52,865 bases of DNA from Myxococcaceae bacterium (lineage in GTDB: Bacteria > Myxococcota > Myxococcia > Myxococcales > Myxococcaceae), in the NCBI GenBank assembly GCA_019694575.1, contig JAIBBR010000017.1:1-52865 (forward strand), read 5' to 3'. The position numbers were made by a program, and so were the translations under genes. The notes under the pieces are model-generated. The model saw only the letters and a program-made list of their open reading frames with translations, was not told the DNA's origin and did not search any database. Below are positions 43,341 through 50,124 of the stretch, one piece after another (the first letter of the stretch is position 1; every line of letters begins with the position of its first letter).

Positions 43341-44935
43341 GCGAGCACACGACGACCATGAAGAACATTCACCCCATGAACCGGTTTCTCGCGCTTATTT
43401 TCGCTGCGCTCGCCCCGCTGACACTCTTGGCAGGTTGCAAGACCAGCTCGGCGGCCTCTGACGTCAGTGTGGGCGGCCCTCGTGAAGCCACGGCCGACAA
43501 AAAGGGCGGCGCCAAAGAGCCCAACCAGACCGCGACCGAAGTGGTGCCGCAGGTGAACACCAAGGCCAAGCTGGCCTTTGAAGACGCCACCAAGACGCTC
43601 GAGGCGCAACGCAAGAGTGGCAAGTACGACTACCCCGCGCTGGAAAAGAAGTTTCAGTCGGCGGCCGACGCAGACAGCCGGCTCGCTGAAGCGACCTACA
43701 ACTTAGGCGTGTTGGCCGAGCGCCAGGGCAAAACCAAAGAGGCGATCTCACTCTACAAGTCGGCGCTCAAGTCGAGGCCTTCGTTGCATCAGGCGGCCGA
43801 GAACTTGGCGGTGATCGCTCAGAATTCAGGCGACGAAGCGGGAGCGGTCGAGATTTACCAAGACATTTTGCAAAAGTACCCCGACGACGCAGGCAGCCGG
43901 GCGCGGCTGGCTGAAATTTACCGCCGTCGTGGCAATTTAGATCAAGCGGTGGCTTTGGCGCGCGAGGCGCTCTTCCGTGAGCCGCGCACCTTGCAAGCGT
44001 ACAAGGTGATGATGCTCGCCTATTACGAGCAAAAACAGATGTCGATGGCCAAGCTGGTGGCGTTGCGCGCGGTCAAGCTCGACGAGAATGACCCCGAAAT
44101 TTATCACACGCTCGGGCTGATCAGCCTGGAAGAGAAGGACAAGCCCCGAGCCCGGGTGCAGTTCAAGCGCGCTGTGCAGGCGCGGCCCGACTATCTGCCG
44201 TCGCATTATCAACTGGCGAAGATGGCGCTCGAGCAAGAAGACTACGCTGGTGCTGAAGAGAGTATTCGCCGCATTCTGCAGGCCAACGGGCCCACGGCTG
44301 AGCTGCTGGTGAACTTGGGTGTCGCGTACAAGGGCACTGGGCAATATGACAAAGCGCTACAGGCATACGACGAAGCGCAGAAGCTGAACTCAGCGCTGCC
44401 GGCGATCTACCTGAACAAAGGTGTGATCATGGCGGTGAAGCAGCAGCCCGAAAAGGCGCTCGAGCTTTACAAAACGTACATTCAAATGTCGGGTGGCGAG
44501 ACCGCGGTGTCAGCCGAGCACCCTGTTTTTGAAGAGATTCGCAAGCAAGAAGCCGTGCTCGCCAAGCGTGAAGAAGACAAGAAGGCCGCCGAAGAAGCGA
44601 AGAAGATGGAAGAAGAAATGAAGAAGACTGAAGACGCGGCCAAGGCAGCCGAGCGCGCCAAAAAAGAAGACGAGTTCAAGAAAGTGCAGGACAGCGCGAA
44701 GGGTAAGGGCAAAGAGAAAGACGATGGTAAAGGCGCAAAAGACAACAAAGAGACCAAAGACGCTGATGCCGCCAGTGCCGACCCCGAGCCTGTGACTGAC
44801 AAAAAAGAAGACCCGAAGAAGAAGAAAGAAGAGAAGAAGAAGGTTGAACCGGCTGCTGCTCCCGTTCCGGCGGCGGGAGCTCCAGCGGCTCCGGCCAAAA
44901 AGAAGCGTGAAGACGAGCCTGACGACGCGCTGTAG
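43337..44935 (+). CDS. gltE: Gliding motility TPR lipoprotein GltE/AglT-like
   Basis: 532 residues. A lipoprotein signal (LTLLAGC) puts the lipidated cysteine at C34 if the ATG at 43337 is used; later in-frame ATGs at 43358 and 43376 would give a more usual signal length. About seven or eight TPR units span 85-390 (for example LAEATYNLGVLAERQGKTKEA and PEIYHTLGLISLEEKDKPRA). The last 130 residues are low-complexity Lys/Glu, ending REDEPDDAL, like the gltD tail. In M. xanthus, AglT/GltE is an envelope TPR protein needed for gliding motility. It overlaps gltD by 4 bases and so is coupled to it. Confidence 0.8.
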   Translation: MSEHTTTMKNIHPMNRFLALIFAALAPLTLLAGCKTSSAASDVSVGGPREATADKKGGAKEPNQTATEVVPQVNTKAKLAFEDATKTLEAQRKSGKYDYPALEKKFQSAADADSRLAEATYNLGVLAERQGKTKEAISLYKSALKSRPSLHQAAENLAVIAQNSGDEAGAVEIYQDILQKYPDDAGSRARLAEIYRRRGNLDQAVALAREALFREPRTLQAYKVMMLAYYEQKQMSMAKLVALRAVKLDENDPEIYHTLGLISLEEKDKPRARVQFKRAVQARPDYLPSHYQLAKMALEQEDYAGAEESIRRILQANGPTAELLVNLGVAYKGTGQYDKALQAYDEAQKLNSALPAIYLNKGVIMAVKQQPEKALELYKTYIQMSGGETAVSAEHPVFEEIRKQEAVLAKREEDKKAAEEAKKMEEEMKKTEDAAKAAERAKKEDEFKKVQDSAKGKGKEKDDGKGAKDNKETKDADAASADPEPVTDKKEDPKKKKEEKKKVEPAAAPVPAAGAPAAPAKKKREDEPDDAL

Positions 44936-45224
44936 TGTTGAACCGCTACGTCACCCGTCGTTGCTTCGGCTCAAAAAGCATTTTCGCGGCCAAGCGGTGG
45001 AATCGCTTGAACCACTGTGAAGTGCAGTTCACAGGGGGCTTGATGCAGAAGACGCGAAAGAACGGGGTGTTAAGCGCGTGTCAACTGGGTGCGTTTTGTG
45101 CAGTCAGGTATCGCACCATGTCGCACGCGTGGCTCGTACCCTTACCCACCTGGCGCGTTAACACTCGACGAGGCAGTCTGCGGTGGTAGCATTGCCAACA
45201 TCTTTAAGGGGCTTCGGAGGTTGC
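44936..45224 (+). promoter_or_regulatory. Intergenic region with 20-base inverted repeat upstream of gltF
   Basis: CTGTGAA (45015-45021), a 6-base spacer and TTCACAG (45028-45034) form a perfect inverted repeat. It resembles a CRP/FNR-type site but the TGTGA and TCACA halves are 8 bases apart rather than 6. No ORF in the region looks real. The gap implies that gltF and the genes after it can be transcribed separately from gltDE. The ribosome-binding site CGGAGG precedes gltF by 4 bases. Confidence 0.5.
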
Positions 45225-45476
45225 ATGAAGAAGCTTTTCATTTCGGTCATTTTTCTCTTCGCGGTCAGCGCCTTTGCCCAAGACAAGAAGGGTGAGGGCA
45301 ACGTTCAGTACAAGAAGACGACTGAATTCAGCTTTGAGGACGACACCATCGAAGGCGATCTCACCAAGCCCGACGGCGAATACGTCGAAGCGCGCAAAAA
45401 GGTGAAGCATTCCAACCTGATTCGCATTCGTGAAGAGTTCAAAGACAAAGTCATGCAGTCGGTAGGTGAGCTTTAA
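45225..45476 (+). CDS. gltF: Small secreted protein in the gltF position
   Basis: 83 residues from the ATG at 45225, with a strong ribosome-binding site (CGGAGG). A signal peptide MKKLFISVIFLFAVSAFA is followed by a short charged domain with FEDDTIEGDLTKPDGEYVEAR and a helical end (IRIREEFKDKVMQSVGEL). No fold is named. The call as gltF comes from its size, export signal and position between gltE and gltG, which mirrors M. xanthus, and not from a recognised domain. The start at 45183 lacks a signal peptide and is rejected. Confidence 0.68.
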   Translation: MKKLFISVIFLFAVSAFAQDKKGEGNVQYKKTTEFSFEDDTIEGDLTKPDGEYVEARKKVKHSNLIRIREEFKDKVMQSVGEL

Positions 45477-45536
45477 GGGTTTTGCGACGGCGCTCGGGTA
45501 GGAACTTGAAGCGGGTGCCGGTGTCTAAAAAGGGGT

Positions 45537-45560
45537 GAGCTGACTTTCAGCTCGAGGTTT
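45537..45560 (+). terminator. Hairpin between gltF and gltG
   Basis: GAGCTGA (45537-45543) and TCAGCTC (45547-45553) pair perfectly around a CTT loop, followed by GAGGTTTT. It could be a weak terminator/attenuator or a leader hairpin just upstream of the gltG ribosome-binding site TAGGAGG. Confidence 0.45.
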
Positions 45561-45575
45561 TAGGAGGCGTACACC

Positions 45576-47477
45576 GTGGGCGTTCCACTGACGTTGAAGG
45601 TCTTCAAGGGCGACCAGTTGTTGGCGTCTAAAGAGTATGACCGCGACATCATCAAGATCGGGCGTCTCTCGTCGGCGCACTTATGCCTCGATGACGAGAA
45701 AGTCTCGCGCATTCACTCCGTGATTGAAGTCAGCCCCGACGGCAATCTGTCGATCATCGACATGGGCAGCGTCGAAGGTACTTTCGTCAACGGCAAGCGG
45801 GTGAACAAAGGAACGCTGGCGCTGGGTGACGAAATCAAAGTCGGTAACACGACGATCAAGGTCGAAGGCACGCAGCCTGTGGCTTCGGTAGCTCCGGCTA
45901 TCGCTCCCGTGGGAGGGCCTGAAGCCGTCACCGCGCAGCACAGCATGCCGTCAGATTACGCGTCGCAACCCACTGCGGTAGGGCCGATGCCGACCGCCGC
46001 CGCGCCCGCGGCTGCCACGGTGATCACTCCGCCACCAGCGCCTGCTCCCGTGGCTGCTGTCGCCAAGCCGGTACAAGACGAGAGCACCGGGCAGGTGGTT
46101 CGAGGTCGCCCGCGCCGCCGCAAAGGGGCAGGCCCGTTGGGGCTCGAAATTCGTTTGATGTGGGGCGATCAAATGGTCGCCAGTCACTTCATTGCCCCTG
46201 ACAGCAAAAAGTCGTTCTTTGTCGGGTCGGCCGCGGGAGTCGACTTTGCGATGGGCGATGGCCGCTTGGGCGGGCCGAAGTTTGAAGCGGTGCGCATGGA
46301 AAACGGCCAAGCCACGGTGCGCTTTACCAGCAAAATGAAGGGTGAGCTGCACCGCACCCAGAGCGATCAGACAATCTCGCTCAAAGACGTGATTGAAAAG
46401 CGCATCGCTTCTTCTGAAGGTGAAGGCTACGCGCTTACCGTGCAGTCTGATGATTTCGTGTGGGTCGACTTGGGTGGCGTGGTGATGGAGGTGTTCTTTC
46501 AACCCGTGCCCAAGGCCGTGCTCGTGCCGTTGAGCGAGTCGATCGATTTCACCGCGCTCAACATTTTTTTGTTGATGTTCTTCGTGGGTGCGGTGTTCGT
46601 GATCAGCGCGATCAACCGAGGGCTCGAAGGCGACGAGTTCGACGACGAGCTCAATGGCAACAACGCGCGCATCGCTAAACTGATCATCAAGCCTCCCGAA
46701 CCGAACAAGCTGGTGGCGGCGCTGCAGAAGAAAAAAGAGTCGGGTGAAATGGCCCAGAAACACAAGGGCGACGACGGCCAGATGGGCAAGAAAGAAGCGC
46801 CCAAGCGTTCAGCACATGCGGCACCCAAAGGCGACCCGAACAACAAAGACCAAGCGCGCATGTTGGTTCAGAAAGTGTTCGGCGGTAACAGCGGCGGCAT
46901 CTCGACCATCTTCGGCCACAACGGCTTGGGCGGTGAATTGAAGGCGGCGATGGGTAACATGTTCGGCGCTGCGCCTGGTGACGCGGCGGGTTTTGGCGGG
47001 TTGGGCTTGCGCGGCTCGGGTTCTGGCGGCGGTGGTCTGGGTGACTCCATCGGTATCGGTGGCATTGGCACCAAGGGCCGTGGTGGCGGCACCGGCGGCT
47101 ACGGTTCGGGCGTGGGCGTGCTCGGCGGCAAAAAAGGCGTCGACATTGGCATCGACTCTACTGACCCGACCGTGGTCGGCTCGCTCGACAAAGAGCTCAT
47201 TCGCCAGGTGATCAAACGCAACATCGGTCAGATTCGTTATTGCTACGAGTCTGAGCTCACCCGGTCGCCGAAACTGGGGGGCAAGGTGTCGATCAAGTTC
47301 GTGATCTCGGCGTCGGGCAGCGTGGCGCAATCGAGCGTCGCCGACTCGAGCATGAACAACGCCACCGTTGAAACCTGCGTCGCGGGTCGGGTGCGCACGT
47401 GGCAGTTCCCGAAGCCGAAGGGCGGCGGCGTGGTGATCGTCACTTACCCGTTCGTCTTCAAGCAGTCGGGCGGGTAA
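45576..47477 (+). CDS. gltG: Gliding motility protein GltG/PglI-like: FHA, transmembrane helix, TonB-like C-terminus
   Basis: 633 residues from a GTG with ribosome-binding site TAGGAGG. Domains in order: FHA phosphopeptide-binding domain (about 6-98, with GR 29-30, SRIH 44-47 and VNG 71-73); Pro/Ala-rich linker; a second beta domain (about 185-315); one transmembrane helix (about 326-347, ALNIFLLMFFVGAVFVISAI); a Gly-rich spacer (about 455-520); and an AgmX/PglI-type TonB-like C-terminal domain (about 535-633). This is the layout of M. xanthus GltG (PglI), which spans the inner membrane and links the cytoplasmic motor to periplasmic partners. The FHA domain could bind phosphothreonine made by a Ser/Thr kinase. 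A hairpin follows the gene. Confidence 0.87.
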   Translation: MGVPLTLKVFKGDQLLASKEYDRDIIKIGRLSSAHLCLDDEKVSRIHSVIEVSPDGNLSIIDMGSVEGTFVNGKRVNKGTLALGDEIKVGNTTIKVEGTQPVASVAPAIAPVGGPEAVTAQHSMPSDYASQPTAVGPMPTAAAPAAATVITPPPAPAPVAAVAKPVQDESTGQVVRGRPRRRKGAGPLGLEIRLMWGDQMVASHFIAPDSKKSFFVGSAAGVDFAMGDGRLGGPKFEAVRMENGQATVRFTSKMKGELHRTQSDQTISLKDVIEKRIASSEGEGYALTVQSDDFVWVDLGGVVMEVFFQPVPKAVLVPLSESIDFTALNIFLLMFFVGAVFVISAINRGLEGDEFDDELNGNNARIAKLIIKPPEPNKLVAALQKKKESGEMAQKHKGDDGQMGKKEAPKRSAHAAPKGDPNNKDQARMLVQKVFGGNSGGISTIFGHNGLGGELKAAMGNMFGAAPGDAAGFGGLGLRGSGSGGGGLGDSIGIGGIGTKGRGGGTGGYGSGVGVLGGKKGVDIGIDSTDPTVVGSLDKELIRQVIKRNIGQIRYCYESELTRSPKLGGKVSIKFVISASGSVAQSSVADSSMNNATVETCVAGRVRTWQFPKPKGGGVVIVTYPFVFKQSGG

Positions 47478-47515
47478 GCGTCACTTCGGCGCGCGAAGAG
47501 CACCACGAAAAGGGG

Positions 47516-47553
47516 GGAGCCACCCCCGTGAAGGAAGGTGGCTCCTCATATTT
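47516..47553 (+). terminator. Hairpin terminator or attenuator after gltG
   Basis: Perfect 9-base arms GGAGCCACC (47516-47524) and GGTGGCTCC (47537-47545), 12-base loop, then TCATATTTG. The T tract is imperfect, so read-through to the next gene is likely. Confidence 0.6.
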
Positions 47554-47576
47554 GATTGCGCTAGGGTCTCTCGTCC

Positions 47577-48266
47577 ATGAAGCGACTTGTCTTGCTGGTG
47601 GGGTTTGCCGTCTCTTCTGTTTCCTTCGCCGCTGAGACGTCATCAACGCGGTTGATCGAAGACAAGAAGGCGCCCACTTACAACGAGATTGAGCGAGGCT
47701 TTCACATTGGCCTCACCGCGGGCGCGTTCTTCATGATCAACGCGCCTACGGGCGCCCCAACGGGTGACATTCTTACCCACGGTTGTTCGGCCGAAGCGCT
47801 CGAGGCGCGCAACCGGAGGGCCCGGCCGTTGTCAGCGGGTCAGTCGGCGCAAGTTGAAATGGGGTACGACTTTGGCGAGCGGGTGTCGGTGGCGTTGTCG
47901 CTCACCAGCACCCGAAATGGCGCCAGCGCTGACTTTTTGGGTTTTTCAAAGTGCAATGACCCTGTTGCCGGCGATTTTTCGGCGCTCATTCCCGGTCTTT
48001 CGGTGCGGGTCAATTTGGTGGGGTTCAATGACAGCCAAGAGGTGAAGCGTACGTGGATCTACGTCAAGGCCGGCGGTGGTTACGCGATCATGTCACCCAG
48101 CGCGATGTTCAACTCGGGTGACGTGTTTCTGCACGCGGGGGTGGGCGTGTTGTATTTCACCAAGTTGCGCCATTTTTCGATTGGCGTTGAAGCGACGGGC
48201 AATTTCCTCGCCCTGACGGGGACTATTGGGTTTGCCATCACGCCCAGTCTTCGCTACGCGTTCTAG
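47577..48266 (+). CDS. gltH: Outer-membrane beta-barrel protein in the gltH position
   Basis: 229 residues with a signal peptide (MKRLVLLVGFAVSSVSFA). The body has about eight amphipathic beta strands, including GFHIGLTAGAFFMI and FSIGVEATGNFLAL, and ends in a C-terminal phenylalanine (SLRYAF), the usual signal for the BAM complex. This fits a small outer-membrane barrel. M. xanthus has such barrels (GltH and others) in the outer-membrane part of the gliding machine. Assignment is from fold and gene order. A weak ribosome-binding region precedes the ATG. It lies directly after the gltG hairpin and 2 bases before the next gene. Confidence 0.7.
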   Translation: MKRLVLLVGFAVSSVSFAAETSSTRLIEDKKAPTYNEIERGFHIGLTAGAFFMINAPTGAPTGDILTHGCSAEALEARNRRARPLSAGQSAQVEMGYDFGERVSVALSLTSTRNGASADFLGFSKCNDPVAGDFSALIPGLSVRVNLVGFNDSQEVKRTWIYVKAGGGYAIMSPSAMFNSGDVFLHAGVGVLYFTKLRHFSIGVEATGNFLALTGTIGFAITPSLRYAF

Positions 48267-48268
48267 GC

Positions 48269-49939
48269 ATGGACACACAAGGCAGGAACGGCCGCGGACA
48301 CAGCGGTGGCCGTGGAGACGGTGGCAATCGCCGTGGCGGCGAACGAGGGAAAGGCAAAGGCGGTCGCCGTACAGATCGTGATCGCCAGGGCCGCGGCCAA
48401 GAACGTGACGATCGCGGCGGTGCGGCGTTTCGCGTACTTCAAGATCTCGGTGCCATCGAGAAAGCGTTGACCGCGAAAAATTTTACCGAGCAGAAGTCGC
48501 CGCTCGAAGCGATTTTGCGCGCCCTGCGCCCGTTGAAGCTGAAGTCGATTGACGAGCTCGATCTCAACACCCGTGGGCGAATGATTACGACGTTGGCCCG
48601 AGTGGCGCGTCAACCAAAGCCTGAAGGGGTTGAGGCGCCGGAGGCAAAGACGGCTCCAGTTGCTGAAGCTGCCCCGGCAGAATCTGCGCCGGTGGAAGCC
48701 GCGGCTCCGAGCGAAGCGCCTGCTGATGCAGCTCAAAGCGATGCGCCTTTCGCAGCTGAAGTGACGGCGACACCTGTCGAAGGCGAAGCAACTTTGATCA
48801 TGACTGAAAGTGCGGCGCCGGCAGTGGCAGAAACTGCGCCGAGCAAGCCAGCGCATGCTCCGGTAGACCCTAAACTGCGGGCGTACCAAGACGTGATGCA
48901 CTTGGTGGGCTCCATTTGGCGTTCAGTGGGAGACACGCACCGCGCGGCGTCGGCCTTTGCCTCGAGCGGTCGGCCATTCGAAGAGCGCGAAGCGGTGAAG
49001 ACGTTTCAGAAGTCGGGAGACTGGCGAGATGAAGCGTCTGCGCTCGAGCAGCAAAAGCGCACCCGCGACGCAGCCAAAGTTCATGAGAAGCACCAGTCGT
49101 TTGTCGACGCGGCCCGGCTTTATGAGGCAGGGGGCGACTTGAAGAGCGCGTTACGTGTCGCGGCGGCAGGTAAAGACGAAACGTTGGCGAAGCGGTTGAT
49201 GCAAGGGTTGCCTCTGGCCGAAGTGGCGTTGGCCCTCGAAAAAGCCGGCGCGTGGGAATGGTTGATGGCCTTTCACGTCGAGCACAAGCAGTTCGACGCG
49301 GTGGCCAAGCTCTACGAGCGCGCGCGACAGTTTGATCAAGCCGCGGTCGCATGGGAGCGCTCGGGTAAATTTTCATTGGCGCGCAAGGCCTATGAGCGGG
49401 CGAAAGACTCGACGGGCGCGGCCCGGGTTCGTGATCTCGAAGTGGGCAAGTTGCTCGAGCGCGGCGATCGGTTGGGCGCTGCGACGTTGCAATTGGGCGC
49501 CGGCATGAAAGACGCGGCCGTCGAAACGGTAAAAGCGATTGGCGGCGTGAAAGCGTTTCGCTTTTTGCAGAAGCTGAAGCTCGACGAGCAGGCGGTGTCG
49601 TTCGCGAAAGAAGAGATCGCCAAAGCAGAAACGGCGAAGCAGCCGGGCGAGCGTGCCCGTTGGCTCGAGCTGCTGGGTGATGTCGCGGTGGCGGCTGAAG
49701 CATGGCTCGAAGCCGGCCGGGCTGATCGCGCGCTCGCACTTTTTGAGCAAGGCGGCATGTGGGCCAAGGCCGCACCTTTGGCTGAAAAATTGGGCGAGCT
49801 CGATAAAGCCGAAGCGCTTTTTCACCGTGCCGGCGACAAAGACAGCGCCAGCCGGGTAAAGGCATTGCCGCGCGTGCCCGAGGCATCTTTGAGCCCGGCG
49901 GCGAGCGAGCCCGTTTCACCGCCTCCTTCGGTGGTTTAA
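48269..49939 (+). CDS. Helical-repeat protein with Arg/Gly-rich N-terminus, gliding cluster
   Basis: 556 residues, no signal peptide or membrane segment, so probably cytoplasmic. The first 50 residues are very rich in Arg and Gly (RNGRGHSGGRGDGGNRRGG and similar), like RGG boxes that bind RNA or other polymers. A helix-containing region (about 52-110) and an Ala/Pro/Glu-rich linker (about 115-205) follow, then an alpha solenoid of TPR-like units (about 206-530). It starts 2 bases after gltH, so it belongs to the same transcript. In M. xanthus one or more less-studied genes lie between gltH and gltI; I cannot say which matches. Confidence 0.75.
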   Translation: MDTQGRNGRGHSGGRGDGGNRRGGERGKGKGGRRTDRDRQGRGQERDDRGGAAFRVLQDLGAIEKALTAKNFTEQKSPLEAILRALRPLKLKSIDELDLNTRGRMITTLARVARQPKPEGVEAPEAKTAPVAEAAPAESAPVEAAAPSEAPADAAQSDAPFAAEVTATPVEGEATLIMTESAAPAVAETAPSKPAHAPVDPKLRAYQDVMHLVGSIWRSVGDTHRAASAFASSGRPFEEREAVKTFQKSGDWRDEASALEQQKRTRDAAKVHEKHQSFVDAARLYEAGGDLKSALRVAAAGKDETLAKRLMQGLPLAEVALALEKAGAWEWLMAFHVEHKQFDAVAKLYERARQFDQAAVAWERSGKFSLARKAYERAKDSTGAARVRDLEVGKLLERGDRLGAATLQLGAGMKDAAVETVKAIGGVKAFRFLQKLKLDEQAVSFAKEEIAKAETAKQPGERARWLELLGDVAVAAEAWLEAGRADRALALFEQGGMWAKAAPLAEKLGELDKAEALFHRAGDKDSASRVKALPRVPEASLSPAASEPVSPPPSVV

Positions 49940-50124
49940 CAGGCGCCAATAGTAGGCAAGAAAAGCGACGCGCACCTGGGGCGATTGGCCGAAAGGAGCG
50001 CCCGCTACAGATCTGTGCGTCGCCAAGTGGAAACAGGGAAAGTCCGGTACCTGCGGGAGCCTGAAAAACCATGAGGTTTCGCGTTCTTATTTCGGGGCAA
50101 CAGAAGTAGATTTCGTGCGCCTCC
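49940..50124 (+). ncRNA. Structured leader before the gltI-like gene (candidate cis-regulatory RNA)
   Basis: A long imperfect hairpin spans 49965-50023. The outer stem pairs 49965-49975 with 50015-50023 (nine pairs, 2-base bulge). Inside, CTG/CAG and GGGCG/CGCCC pair (49976-49983 with 49999-50010), closing on CC-GAAA-GG, a GNRA tetraloop (49989-49996). A second small hairpin AAACC/GGTTT is at 50066-50079. A CAGG/CCTG pairing is possible between them. No T tract follows, so it is not a plain terminator. No Shine-Dalgarno is seen before the ATG at 50125. I could not match it to a known riboswitch class. Confidence 0.45.

Noticed and set aside
45015-45034. Canonical CRP site
   Set aside because: TGTGA and TCACA halves are separated by 8 bases, not the 6 of the CRP consensus; kept only as an unnamed palindrome.
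50034-50063. Eleven-base match to the RNase P RNA conserved core (GGAAAGTCCGG) in the leader before the gltI-like gene
   Set aside because: The region is only 185 bases, and the other conserved RNase P blocks and helices are missing or in the wrong order.
49940-50124. Possible c-di-GMP (GEMM), glycine or cobalamin riboswitch
   Set aside because: Short resemblances only (a GAAA loop, ACAGGGAA); the ordered consensus blocks of these classes are not present.
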